A stretch of DNA of 64,000 bases from positions 1 through 64,000 of the forward strand of contig JASLNU010000016.1 of NCBI GenBank assembly GCA_030745835.1, written 5' to 3'. Within the stretch, counting starts at the first letter, position 1. Every line of letters begins with the position of its first letter. The translations under genes were made by a program, and so were the position numbers. Below are positions 52,134-60,790 of the stretch, piece after piece. A model generated the notes under the pieces. It was given only the letters and a program-made list of their open reading frames with translations, searched no databases and was not told where the DNA came from. This DNA is from GCA-2687515 sp002687515. GTDB taxonomy: Bacteria > Pseudomonadota > Alphaproteobacteria > Rhodospirillales > UBA2165.

Positions 52134-52454
52134 TCATGTCTCATCGGGCCGGTAGCGCTTGCCGCCGCCCAGTTTATAAATCCGCTTGTAGTGCCCGGTG
52201 TTGAAGCGCCGGCCCTCGACCAGGGTGCGGATGAAGGTCACTTGCTCGACTTCCAGGTTCAAGCGCTCGGCAATCTCGCCATCGGTCAGGCCCATGCCTT
52301 CGCGGCCCGCTTCGATGGCGTCCCAATCGAGGCCGCGGACCGGGTCGCCGAGCCGGGTCTGCTTGTTGTGGCTCAGATCGAATATCTGATTGCCCAGTTC
52401 CGCGACCATGTCCTCAGATACCCCATACTGTTCATGGAAACTGGTTTCGGCCAT
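52134..52454 (-). CDS. Small conserved protein, HTH-like, of the QueG-like operon
   Basis: A 106-residue basic/acidic mixed protein. The middle (DWDAIEAGREGMGLTDGEIAERLNLEVEQVTFIRTLVEG, residues ~43-81) reads like a sigma/MerR-style helix-turn-helix (LTDGEIAERLNLEVEQV), but a DNA-binding role is not proven. The C-terminus is Lys/Arg/Tyr-rich (HYKRIYKLGGGKRYRPDET). AAGGAGGTGCGTG precedes the ATG, which overlaps the upstream stop as TGATG. The coupling suggests an accessory subunit as readily as a regulator. Confidence 0.7.
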   Translation of the reverse strand: MAETSFHEQYGVSEDMVAELGNQIFDLSHNKQTRLGDPVRGLDWDAIEAGREGMGLTDGEIAERLNLEVEQVTFIRTLVEGRRFNTGHYKRIYKLGGGKRYRPDET

Positions 52455-53383
52455 CACGCACCTCCTTTTTCGAGGTCCGCCTGGGCCCGGCGGATGGGAT
52501 CGGCCAATGGCGCCTTGGTGGCGATCGGACAGACCCGCATGCATTCGAAGCATTGCGCCAATAGCCCGCCGCTGCCCACCGACATCTTGTACCAGAGGGT
52601 CTTGTTTTCGGGCCGGTGCAGCATGGCGCTCCGCTCTTCCGGAGTTCCGGCGTTCATGGCGCCGGCCAGGACCGAGGCCAGGGTTTCATATTGCTGGGTC
52701 ATTTCGGCGCAGGCGGCCATCTCGTAATTCATTTCCGTCTGATTGCCGGCGTCGTCGATGCTACCATCCAGGCATTGCACCGGGCAGAACTTCATGCACG
52801 GCGTCTTACCGATTTGTTTGTACATTTGGGCGCAGGAGGTTGCCGGGCAGGGGTTTTCGGTCATCGGCGCATCGGGCGGCAGCTCCAGTTCGGTGAAAAC
52901 CGAGGCGAAATACATGTAGCCGTATTCGGGATGCAGCAGAATATCGCCGGCCAGGGAACGGGCGCCGATGCCGGCCAGTTCGGCATGCAGCTTGATGCTT
53001 TGCAGCGGCACCCTGGAGCCCAGTTCCGGATCGATGTCCGGCGGACAATAGACCGAGCGCGCCAGGTACGCCCGCTCGACCATGAACGCCAATCCGTAGG
53101 CGATGGAGTAGGCACGGCCCTCGGTTGAGCCGAAAAAGGTCAAGGCCTTGGCCGGCACGGTCCAGGCGCCTTGCGTCTGGCCGCCGACGCCGAGTGAGAT
53201 CACCGATTTGACCCTCGGCATCAGATCGCTCGGCCGGTGGCCGGCGGGCGCGATGCGTTCGATGGCGTCCAGATCGGCAACCCCCGCCGCCAGCGCGCCT
53301 TTTTTCAGGCAATAGCCGAGGATCGCTTCCTTGGCCTCATTGGGATCCAGGGGGGAATCGATGTCTATTTGGTTTTTTGCCAT
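52454..53383 (-). CDS. QueG/reductive-dehalogenase-like 4Fe-4S protein (paralogue 1)
   Basis: A 309-residue protein of the epoxyqueuosine-reductase/reductive-dehalogenase-like group. Seen: an N-terminal flavodoxin/corrinoid-type region (ALAAGVADLDAIER, VKSVISLGVGG), the AELAGIGARSLAGDILLHPEYG segment and two cysteine sets, TSCAQMYKQIGKTPCMKFCPVQC (positions ~186-208) and CFECMRVCP. It lacks the C-terminal HEAT repeats of true QueG and no signal peptide is visible, so it is cytosolic. Its clusters are spaced differently from the other two paralogues in this operon. It is separated from the PaaK-like gene's stop by a single base. Reaction unknown. Confidence 0.82.
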   Translation of the reverse strand: MAKNQIDIDSPLDPNEAKEAILGYCLKKGALAAGVADLDAIERIAPAGHRPSDLMPRVKSVISLGVGGQTQGAWTVPAKALTFFGSTEGRAYSIAYGLAFMVERAYLARSVYCPPDIDPELGSRVPLQSIKLHAELAGIGARSLAGDILLHPEYGYMYFASVFTELELPPDAPMTENPCPATSCAQMYKQIGKTPCMKFCPVQCLDGSIDDAGNQTEMNYEMAACAEMTQQYETLASVLAGAMNAGTPEERSAMLHRPENKTLWYKMSVGSGGLLAQCFECMRVCPIATKAPLADPIRRAQADLEKGGA

Positions 53384-53384
53384 C

Positions 53385-54698
53385 TCAGCCGCGCCTGTCG
53401 ACGAAACGGGGCGCCTTGACGCTGGTTTCGAATTCCTTGGCCAGGGTTCCCACCTCCAGGAATTCCACCTCGGGGGTCAGCTCGAACTTGATCTTGGTCT
53501 CTTCGATGACCGTTGCCCGCAACTGGTCCTCGTCGACGCCCCGGCGCGCTTCGACGGAAATTTTGAACACGTCATTTCCGTCCTGGCTTTCCAGCGCCTC
53601 GGCCTTGAAATCGTTGACCGCCACGTTTTCGAACAGGAAATCTTCCAGATCCTGGTGGTTGATATTGACGCCGCGCACCTTGAAGAAGCCGGCCGTGCGG
53701 TGGGCGTGCTCAATCACCGGGAAGACGGCGAAATCGCTCCCGGTTGCGCCCTCGCTTTTATAGGTGACGATGTCGGCCGCGTTCCAGCGCAAGAACGGCG
53801 CGCCGTTGTTGGAAAACAGCGGCGTGACGATCAACAGCCCGGGCTCGCCCTCGGCCACCGGCTTTTTGGTTTCCTCGTCGACCACCTCGATATAGGCGAG
53901 GTCGGTCCAGATATGAAAGCCGTCGCGGGCCTCGCTTTCGGCGCCCATCATCGAGCATTCGGTCATCCCGAAACAATCGAACATGTCGGCGCCCCATTCC
54001 CGTTCCAGCTTGTCGCGCTTGGCCCTCGATACCGGCTCGGCGGTGCACAGGATGCGGTTCACGCTGCCGCCCGCAAGATCATAGCCTTCCGCTTGCGCCA
54101 GGTTGGCCAGGTGCAGGCCGTAGGAGGACATGCCCATCCACAATGTCGGTTTCAGGGACCGGATCAGCTCCAATTGCGTCGCCGACGGCAACGCCGCGCC
54201 GGCGCCGGCCCAGACCATGCCGATATCGAGGATGCGCCCGGCCCGCGCCCACATATGCCCCGCCGGATGGATGCCGAGGGGAAAAGAGAGATGCGCCACA
54301 TGCCCGGCATCGGTGCCCGTACATGCGAAGGTGCGGGTGAAACCGACCATGTTGTAGCGGATGTCCTCGTAGGTTTTGGGGTAAAACAAAGGTTTGCCGG
54401 TGGCTCCGCCGGAACGCCAGAACTCGCAAATCTCAGGCCCGCCGGCGATGCAGAAATCGGCGTAGAATTCCTCGGCCGACATTTGGCGAAGCACGTCCTT
54501 TTCCAGGATCGGAATCTTCTGCCATTCCTCGGGATCGTCCAGCTTGTTCATATCGATGCCCGACAGCTTGTCCTTCCAGAAGGCCGATTTTTTCGCATTC
54601 TCCACCGCCTTCACCTTCTGGCGGCGTTGGATGTCTTCGATTTCCCTGCGATCCCTGGGCAGGGCCAGGGGCAGGGTTTCGATTGGGGCTAAGGTCAT
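53385..54698 (-). CDS. Phenylacetate-CoA ligase (PaaK)-like adenylate-forming enzyme
   Basis: A 437-residue member of the PaaK branch of the ANL superfamily. Seen: the ATP-binding loop FWRSGGATGKPLFYPKT, the CFGMTECSMMG motif, and a C-terminal domain ending in TLAKEFETSVKAPRFVD that may include the catalytic lysine region. It resembles phenylacetate- or benzoate-type CoA ligases, but residues defining the acyl pocket cannot be judged by eye. GGAGAGAAG precedes the ATG, which overlaps the QueG-like gene upstream by 4 bp. Confidence 0.87.
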   Translation of the reverse strand: MTLAPIETLPLALPRDRREIEDIQRRQKVKAVENAKKSAFWKDKLSGIDMNKLDDPEEWQKIPILEKDVLRQMSAEEFYADFCIAGGPEICEFWRSGGATGKPLFYPKTYEDIRYNMVGFTRTFACTGTDAGHVAHLSFPLGIHPAGHMWARAGRILDIGMVWAGAGAALPSATQLELIRSLKPTLWMGMSSYGLHLANLAQAEGYDLAGGSVNRILCTAEPVSRAKRDKLEREWGADMFDCFGMTECSMMGAESEARDGFHIWTDLAYIEVVDEETKKPVAEGEPGLLIVTPLFSNNGAPFLRWNAADIVTYKSEGATGSDFAVFPVIEHAHRTAGFFKVRGVNINHQDLEDFLFENVAVNDFKAEALESQDGNDVFKISVEARRGVDEDQLRATVIEETKIKFELTPEVEFLEVGTLAKEFETSVKAPRFVDRRG

Positions 54699-55684
54699 GC
54701 TGACTTCTCTCCGATCCAGCGTGCCTGGGCCTGATATCCGTCAGGCATGTTACCAGCCGCCTCGGCGGCTTTCATGTCCTCTAGGCGGGCGTCTTTTTCC
54801 GGGCTGGCTTCGGGGATTTCCTCAAGGGCATCCTTCAGCATCGCATCATAGTCGTCGCCCGCCGGGCAGACATCCTGGCAGCGGCGGCAGCCGGTCACGA
54901 CACCGGCGCCGCGCAGGATGCTTTGCCACAAATTGAAGCTCTCTTCCGAGCGCAGCATAGCCAAGCGCTCCTCCAGGTCCGGCGCATCGAAGATGTTGCC
55001 GAGATGCTCGGTCAATTGGGCGAAGCCGTGCGGCGAGCGGTAGCGGTCGCAAGCCGGCCAGTCGCGCTGCCAATGGCCGATGACATCGCCGGGGCAGGCG
55101 GCAAGGCAGCGCCCGCATTCGGGGCCGGGGCAAAGGGCGTCCGTCCGGCGTTTATCGGTTTCGCAATCGAACGAAGACAGTATGGCCGACAGCATCACCC
55201 GCGGCCCGAATTCGGGGGTCAGGAGTTGCAGATTGAGCCCCAGGGTGCCGAGCCCCGCTTCCACCGCGGCGTGGTTCAGGGACAAAAGCGTCGTCAGATG
55301 TTCGCCCGGATCGTTCTGGTAACGCCAAGGATCGACATGGGTCGGCGGAATGATGATCGCCGGATAACCGTTGTCTTCCAGCCAATAGACGATGTCGAGG
55401 GAGGTTTCCTCGAGCGCCGTCAGGGTCAGTTCGTCATTGTAATATTTGTGGCGTTCGTCCCAGCGGGCGATGCGCGAGGTGCCGGCGGTCAGTTTCTTGG
55501 CGATGATAATCACCTTGCCGGCATCGTAATCGGTGATGTCGGAGGGGCGGCGCTGATCGTCGGCGCCCGGCGGGTTGGCCTCAAGCTCCATGCCGTCGGC
55601 GATGCCGACCAGATCGGCGCCGAATTCCATGGCCTTGGATTTGACCGCCTCGGCGCTGATCGGGGTTTGAAATTCAGAAACCAT
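54695..55684 (-). CDS. QueG/reductive-dehalogenase-like 4Fe-4S protein (paralogue 2)
   Basis: A 329-residue cytosolic Fe-S protein. Seen: MEFGADLVGIADGMELEA (Rossmann-like start), VEAGLGTLGLNLQLLTPEFGPRVML (matches the QueG/RdhA pattern AGLGxxGxN-LLxxEFG), and two [4Fe-4S] sets CPGPECGRCLAACP and CRRCQDVCP. The ATG at 55684 follows GAGGAGG; the longer frame runs into paralogue 3 and is rejected. It lacks HEAT repeats and a Tat signal. Coupled by 4 bp to the PaaK-like gene. Confidence 0.85.
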   Translation of the reverse strand: MVSEFQTPISAEAVKSKAMEFGADLVGIADGMELEANPPGADDQRRPSDITDYDAGKVIIIAKKLTAGTSRIARWDERHKYYNDELTLTALEETSLDIVYWLEDNGYPAIIIPPTHVDPWRYQNDPGEHLTTLLSLNHAAVEAGLGTLGLNLQLLTPEFGPRVMLSAILSSFDCETDKRRTDALCPGPECGRCLAACPGDVIGHWQRDWPACDRYRSPHGFAQLTEHLGNIFDAPDLEERLAMLRSEESFNLWQSILRGAGVVTGCRRCQDVCPAGDDYDAMLKDALEEIPEASPEKDARLEDMKAAEAAGNMPDGYQAQARWIGEKSA

Positions 55685-55688
55685 GCAC

Positions 55689-56702
55689 TTAATCCTCCTC
55701 ACCGGCGCGTTCTTTTTGGCGCTTTTTGAATTCCTGTAGCTGGCGGGCGACGATGCCCTGATAGCCGTCCGGCCCGACCCAGCGCAGGTTCCATTCATTC
55801 AGCCCGGCGATCTCGGCGCCGCTCTTGCGCGCTTCCTTGAAGCCAGCCGCCTTGGTCTTTTTCTCGGGCGTCATTTCCGGGATCACCTTTTGCATTTTGG
55901 CCAGGTGCGCGTGGTAATCGTTGCCCACCGGACAGACGGCGAGGCAGCGCGGGCAATCGCCGAACGAGCCGACGACCCGCAGGAGACCCTGCCAGAAGCC
56001 GAATATTTCCCGGTCGGCGAGCAGCGCCTTCTGCTCGGCGGCCGGCTTTTGCGCATATTCCTCCCAGAAGCGGAGGATGGTGTGGAAGCCGAATTCCTGG
56101 GCCTCGGTGGCGCAATTGCGCTTGTCGATGCCGAAATGGCGGACCGCGTCGGAGGGGCAGGAATAGAGGCAGCGGGAACAGCTTTCGCCGATGCAGACCT
56201 GTTCGCTCATCGGCGCATCGGCGTCCAATTCGGCTTCGGTCAGGATGCCCGTCAGGTAAAGGCGCGGGCCGAATTCGGGAGTCAGGATATTGACCTCCAG
56301 CCCGAAGGTGCCGAGCCCGGCTTCAATCCCGAGATGGCGGGTCGAAAGCCTGCCGTAGCTGGCTTTCTTGTAGCTCCAATCGGTTTCCTGGCCGGCGGTG
56401 ACAAAGCTCGGATGGCCGTCCCGTTCCAAAGCCTCGGCGATGCGGTAGGCGATGCGGTCCATGCGCCGGAGCACCATCATATCCATATATTGGACCGGCA
56501 CCGTCGTCTTGCAGCGAAAAGCCCCAACCGGAATACGCTTGACGATGACGACGACGCTTTTGACGTGCGGCGAGATGCGTTCCGGCGTCTGCGGGAACTT
56601 GGGATCGGGCGGCAAGGCGTTGAGTATGTCGGCGCCGGCGATGCCGACCAGGTCGGCGCCCAGTTCCTTGGCCAGGTTTTTTACCGCCGCCGCGTCCATC
56701 AT
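55689..56702 (-). CDS. QueG/reductive-dehalogenase-like 4Fe-4S protein (paralogue 3)
   Basis: A 337-residue protein of the same family. Seen: LAKELGADLVGIAGADILN, HVKSVVVIVKRIP, IEAGLGTFGLEVNILTPEFGPRLYL and two cluster motifs, CIGESCSRCLYSCP and CPRCLAVCP. A basic tail ends KKRQKERAGEED. The ATGATG start at 56702 overlaps the upstream ligase stop. It is clearly a paralogue of the 54695-55684 gene, with shared order and motifs. Probably a cobalamin- or flavin-assisted reductase; substrate unknown. Confidence 0.85.
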   Translation of the reverse strand: MMDAAAVKNLAKELGADLVGIAGADILNALPPDPKFPQTPERISPHVKSVVVIVKRIPVGAFRCKTTVPVQYMDMMVLRRMDRIAYRIAEALERDGHPSFVTAGQETDWSYKKASYGRLSTRHLGIEAGLGTFGLEVNILTPEFGPRLYLTGILTEAELDADAPMSEQVCIGESCSRCLYSCPSDAVRHFGIDKRNCATEAQEFGFHTILRFWEEYAQKPAAEQKALLADREIFGFWQGLLRVVGSFGDCPRCLAVCPVGNDYHAHLAKMQKVIPEMTPEKKTKAAGFKEARKSGAEIAGLNEWNLRWVGPDGYQGIVARQLQEFKKRQKERAGEED

Positions 56703-58345
56703 CCGCCCGCCGGCTTGAGCCGGCCTTTCATGACCTTGTTGGTGGGCGTCAGCGGAAAAGACTCCACCAGCTCTAGATGCTCCGGCCATTTGTTCTTGGC
56801 CATCTGGTTGGCGTCCAGGAACGCGGTGATGGTTTCGAGGCTCACATCAGCGCCGGCGGCGGGTTGCACGAAGACACAGGCGCGCTCGCCCAGAACCGAA
56901 TCCTTCATGGGCACGATGGCGCATATCGCGACATCATCCATCTTGCCGATCAATGCCTCCACATCGGCGGGGTTGAATTTGACGCCACCGCGGTTGATCA
57001 CGTCCTTGGTGCGCCCGGTGATGCGGAGGTAGCCGTCCCCGTCGATGGTCGCAAGATCCCCCGTATGGAACCAGCCATCGGTGAAGGATTGGTCATTGGC
57101 CTCAATGTTATTGTAATAGCCGGGGAATACGGACGAGCCCCTGATCTGCAATTCGCCCTCTTCGCCGGTTCCAAGGCGCGCACCGTCATCGCCGACGACG
57201 CAGATTTCGTTTCCGGGCGTTACCAGGCCGACCGTGTCGTACCGGTTGCGTGGGCTATCGCCGGGCCGGTTATAGGTGCCCGCCTGCAATTCGGTCATGC
57301 CCCAAAGCTGTAGAAACTGGCCACCCGGCAGTTGACCGTCCACATATTCGGCCAGATCGGACGGACATGAACTGCCCGAACAAATTACCAGCCGGACCGA
57401 GCTTAAATCGGCGCCTTCATATAATCCCGCTTTCTGGCAGGCGGCGTGATGGGCGGGGCCGGTGAACAGCACGCTGGCCTGACCCTCGGCCACGGCGGCG
57501 ACGAAATCGGGCGGCGTGAAGGCGGGCAGCACATAGGTGGTGACGCCGGCGCAAAGACCGATCTGCAGCGAAAACAGCCCGTAAAGATGGCTGAAGGGCG
57601 CCGGGCTGAGGATGACGTCGTCATCGCTGATCTGGAATTCCTTGACCGAATGGCGGGCGTTGGAGCCGAACGGATGGGCGCTGACCGCAACCCCCTTGGG
57701 GCTGGAAGTGGTGCCCGAAGTATAGAGGATCACATGGGGATCGTCCGGCGACGGCCGGCGACTGGGCGGCGCTGTGCCGGTCCCAAAAAGGTCAGAATAA
57801 GAAACGGCTCCTTCCGTTGGTTCGCCGAGGGCGAACACATGATCCAGGTGCGCCAGTTTATCCTTCAAGCCCACATGGACCTCGGCCAGCGGATAATCCT
57901 TGAACCGGGCAAGGCAGATCACGGCGCGGGCGCCGCTATGGGCCAACAGCCCTTCCAGTTCGGCGGCCCGGTAAGGGAGGTGAATGGTCTGCATGACCCC
58001 GCCGATGCGGGTTATGGCAAGAAATGACAGAATGAATTCCGCCGTGTTGGGCAATTGGATGGCGATGACATCACCATGGCCGAGACCCATCGCCGTAAAG
58101 CCGCCGGCCAAATCGTCTATCTTGGCGTTCAGCTCGGCGAAGGTGATGGCTGCCCCGCCGCCGGCGATGGCGGTCTGATCGGGCTTGGCGGCGGCGGCGC
58201 GCTCGATCCAATCGATCGCGGTCTCGTCCAGCCACAGGCCTGTTCCCCGGAAATCGCGGTCGGCGTTCTTCCAATATGGCGGAAGTTCGGAGCCTTTCAC
58301 CGGCGGTGCCTCCCTCTTTTCAGTTATCGCGTCGATGGGTTTCAT
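56699..58345 (-). CDS. Acyl-CoA synthetase, cyclohexanecarboxylate/dihydroxybenzoate-CoA ligase type
   Basis: A 548-residue ANL ligase heading the QueG-like operon. Seen: P-loop LYTSGTTSSPKGVAVSAHP, SPAPFSHLYGLFSLQIG, QLWGMTELQAG, DGWFHTGDLATIDGDGYL, GRTKDVINRGGVKFNPADVE and the terminal PLTPTNKVMKGRL with the catalytic lysine. The style is that of DhbE/AliA-type ligases for cyclic carboxylic acids, which supports an aromatic or alicyclic acid substrate; this is family-level inference. It is first in the operon and divergent from the EamA gene. Confidence 0.9.
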   Translation of the reverse strand: MKPIDAITEKREAPPVKGSELPPYWKNADRDFRGTGLWLDETAIDWIERAAAAKPDQTAIAGGGAAITFAELNAKIDDLAGGFTAMGLGHGDVIAIQLPNTAEFILSFLAITRIGGVMQTIHLPYRAAELEGLLAHSGARAVICLARFKDYPLAEVHVGLKDKLAHLDHVFALGEPTEGAVSYSDLFGTGTAPPSRRPSPDDPHVILYTSGTTSSPKGVAVSAHPFGSNARHSVKEFQISDDDVILSPAPFSHLYGLFSLQIGLCAGVTTYVLPAFTPPDFVAAVAEGQASVLFTGPAHHAACQKAGLYEGADLSSVRLVICSGSSCPSDLAEYVDGQLPGGQFLQLWGMTELQAGTYNRPGDSPRNRYDTVGLVTPGNEICVVGDDGARLGTGEEGELQIRGSSVFPGYYNNIEANDQSFTDGWFHTGDLATIDGDGYLRITGRTKDVINRGGVKFNPADVEALIGKMDDVAICAIVPMKDSVLGERACVFVQPAAGADVSLETITAFLDANQMAKNKWPEHLELVESFPLTPTNKVMKGRLKPAGG

Positions 58346-58495
58346 AGAATGATATTGGCAAGCCGCCCGTCAACCAGCAAATAACGATAATCGCGGGCGG
58401 GCGCGGGCTCTGAAATTGAAAGCCGGTGCGTAATTTGCTATCCGCTCCGATCCCGGAACGGCATGCGGCCTGAATTCGATCGGTAATATCCCTTA

Positions 58496-59383
58496 ATGAC
58501 AAAATCCAGTCCCATGATCGGCGCCTCGCTGATGACCACCGCGTTGATCTTCAACGGCGTCAAGGACGGTTTCGCCAAGCTTCTTTCGGGCAGCTACGAG
58601 CCCTTGATGCTGCTCTGGATGCAGCTTCTGTTTGCCTGCGTGGTCCTTCTGCCGGTGATCGTGCGCCGCCATGGGGTTTCCATTTTGCTGCCGAAGCCGT
58701 TCATGTTGCAGGTCCTGCGGGCGTCGGTTCTGGTCATCGGTGTCGGCTGCTTCTATTGGTCGCTCCGTTTCATTTCCCTTGCCGACGCCACCGCGATGAT
58801 CTTCCTGGCGCCGCTGGTGGTGACGGCGCTGTCGCCCCTGGTGTTGGACGAGGCATTGGGCAAGCGCCGCAGCATCGCCGTGGTTATCGGTTTCCTCGGG
58901 ATTCTGCTCATTCTCCGCCCCGCTTTCGACGGTGATCCCAAGGGTTACATGATCGGACTGGCGGCGGGCTTTTCCATCGGCCTTTTCTATATCGCCAACC
59001 GCAAGCTGGCCGCCTACACGCCGCAGATCGTGGCCGCCGCCTATACGCCCCTGATCGGCGCGATCCTGGTTGCGCCCCTGGCGCCGCTGTTCTGGACGGC
59101 GCCGCTTATCGAGGACGGCGGGTTGATCGTGGCGTTCCTGGTGCTGGCGACATTGGGCCAGGTGATGATGATCTCGGCCTTCGCCTATGCGCCCGCCAAT
59201 ATCATCGCGCCGTTTCAATATTCACAGATCATCGGGGCGATCGGCTTCAGCGTCATCGTGTTCAACGATTTCCCCGGTCCCTGGACCTGGTCGGGGATCG
59301 CGCTGATCGCCGGCGCCGGCATCTATATCGCCGTCCGCGAAACCCGCACCAAGGACGGCCAGAAACCCCGGGCGGCCGGTTAA
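58496..59383 (+). CDS. EamA/DMT-family transporter
   Basis: A 295-residue inner-membrane protein with ten predicted helices arranged as two EamA repeats (KDGFAKLLSGSYEPLMLLWM start; PLVVTALSPLVLDEALGKR; second half from DPKGYMIGLAAGF). The drug/metabolite superfamily generally exports small metabolites. The ribosome site is weak. Its stop overlaps the convergent small gene by 4 bp. Divergent from the QueG-like operon, so it might export a product of that pathway, though this is only positional. Confidence 0.9.
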   Translation: MTKSSPMIGASLMTTALIFNGVKDGFAKLLSGSYEPLMLLWMQLLFACVVLLPVIVRRHGVSILLPKPFMLQVLRASVLVIGVGCFYWSLRFISLADATAMIFLAPLVVTALSPLVLDEALGKRRSIAVVIGFLGILLILRPAFDGDPKGYMIGLAAGFSIGLFYIANRKLAAYTPQIVAAAYTPLIGAILVAPLAPLFWTAPLIEDGGLIVAFLVLATLGQVMMISAFAYAPANIIAPFQYSQIIGAIGFSVIVFNDFPGPWTWSGIALIAGAGIYIAVRETRTKDGQKPRAAG

Positions 59384-59592
59384 TCCGAAACAGTTGCCGC
59401 CCAAGCCAGCATTTCCTCGCCCCACGATTTGGCGGTCGGCGCATCGACATCGAGGATGGTAAAGCGCGAACCTTCGCGGATGCGGATGCGCAAAAGCTTG
59501 AGCCCGCTTTCGTGGACGACATCTTGCAGCAGCACTTGGCGGCCATAGGGCGCCTCGAGCTCGGCTAGGTCTTTGACGTCTTCGCCGGTCAT
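59380..59592 (-). CDS. Hypothetical 70-residue protein (second of a coupled pair)
   Basis: I do not recognise it. It is a small mixed-charge soluble protein (MTGEDVKDLAELEAPYGRQV, later ILDVDAPTAKSWGEEM). The start was chosen because its ATG overlaps the upstream gene's stop as TGATG. The coupling to the 62-residue gene upstream and open coding style support a real gene. It may form a small complex with that product. Confidence 0.62.
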   Translation of the reverse strand: MTGEDVKDLAELEAPYGRQVLLQDVVHESGLKLLRIRIREGSRFTILDVDAPTAKSWGEEMLAWAATVSD

Positions 59593-59780
59593 CAGCGGCG
59601 CGCCGTGAATGCGATTTCGAGGGCGGTTTCCCAATCGCGCGGCGTGTCGCCGAAATCGGGCTTCAGATCGAACTCGATCAGGACCAGCCCTTGCTCGCCG
59701 CTTTTGCGCACCACCTGCAGCAATTCGGCGAAGGAATTGATCTCGTGATGCTGGATGATGATATCGCTGAGCTTCAACAT
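59592..59780 (-). CDS. Hypothetical 62-residue protein (first of a coupled pair)
   Basis: A small protein (MLKLSDIIIQHHEINSFAEL) with a central IEFDLKPDFGDTPRDWE segment; not recognised. Start at ATG 59780, with only GGATAAAG upstream. It overlaps the next gene by one base. A solo repeat end (59794-59820) lies immediately upstream and may carry or disrupt its promoter. Confidence 0.6.
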   Translation of the reverse strand: MLKLSDIIIQHHEINSFAELLQVVRKSGEQGLVLIEFDLKPDFGDTPRDWETALEIAFTARR

Positions 59781-59824
59781 AGGTGTCTTTATCCTAGTGG
59801 CCTGCGTCATGTAATTTTGTCGGA

Positions 59825-60790
59825 TTATCGGTACCCGGTTCCGGCAATCCGATCAAGGTAGTAGACGCGGTAAATGAGCCGCTTTTGCGCTTCGCCGGCG
59901 CCGTCGACAAACGCCGTCCGCCCATGCAGGACATTGTTGCAGACCAGCCCCCAGCCGGGTTTCAGGGTCACTCTATGAATATATTGGGAATCGCCGGTAA
60001 ACAGCCGGCCGAGGCATTCCAGGCCGCCCTTGACGGCGCCGTCATCGGCCCCATCATCGGCCCAACTGACGAACCGCTTGCGTGCCGTGTAACGCAAATG
60101 AAGGGCGCCGGTTTCAGGATCGATGGCGAAGGCCGGCCCCGCTTGCTCGGACCGCCGCTCGATACCGCCTTCGATATTGGCGGGGATGGTCAGGGCATCG
60201 GGGCGCATCAGGGCGCCGATGAAATCCGGGTTTTCGTCGCGGAGGTGAATGTAGGCGATGTCGGGATCCAGGAGAAAGCTTTCGCCGCCCGATGCGGCGG
60301 CGCCGGCGCAATGCAGCAGCAAGGCCCGGACCCGGCGTTGGGGCGGGTTATAGGTGCCGTCCGTGTGCCAGCCGAGGGCCCGGTCGGTGTAGGGAATATA
60401 GCTCTGTTTTTCGGCATCGCCCGAGACCGCCAGTTCGCTGACGCCGTCTTCGTCGGTGGTCAGCGGCTTATCGATCCTCTTCAGGCCGAGGCGCGCGCCC
60501 AACTCCAAGGGCAGGCTTTTGTCACCGGCGCCCGAAACGCCGGACGCATAGACCGCCATGTTGGCCCGCCGGCACAGGCTGGTCAGCGCCGCCGCCTCGT
60601 CCGCCGAAAGCCTCGCCGGGTCTTCGACCGGTACGATCAACTCGTCCAGGGACCCCGGGTAGCCGGCCAGTTTTTGATCCCGCCACCGACGGTAAGCGCC
60701 CTCGTTCTCCAGATCGAACGGAGAGCCGTGATGCTGGCCATTGGTCGCCCCAGGGGCGCTGCCGGGGAGGCGGGCTGTCTCAGATTTCAT
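59825..60790 (-). CDS. TauD/TfdA-family 2-oxoglutarate/Fe(II) dioxygenase
   Basis: A 321-residue non-haem iron dioxygenase. Seen: the HxD metal motif in LGWHTDGTYNPP, the distal histidine in NNVLHGRTAFVD and the 2-oxoglutarate-binding arginine in KRLIYRVYY. TauD-like enzymes hydroxylate taurine and other sulfonates or herbicide-type acids; in a sulfur oxidiser, release of sulfite from a sulfonate is conceivable. It is divergent from dsrAB across a ~500-bp AT-rich gap. Confidence 0.88.
   Translation of the reverse strand: MKSETARLPGSAPGATNGQHHGSPFDLENEGAYRRWRDQKLAGYPGSLDELIVPVEDPARLSADEAAALTSLCRRANMAVYASGVSGAGDKSLPLELGARLGLKRIDKPLTTDEDGVSELAVSGDAEKQSYIPYTDRALGWHTDGTYNPPQRRVRALLLHCAGAAASGGESFLLDPDIAYIHLRDENPDFIGALMRPDALTIPANIEGGIERRSEQAGPAFAIDPETGALHLRYTARKRFVSWADDGADDGAVKGGLECLGRLFTGDSQYIHRVTLKPGWGLVCNNVLHGRTAFVDGAGEAQKRLIYRVYYLDRIAGTGYR

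Noticed and set aside
53331..54692. A 453-codon plus-strand frame opposite the PaaK-like gene
   Set aside because: Shadow; no domain and no ribosome site.
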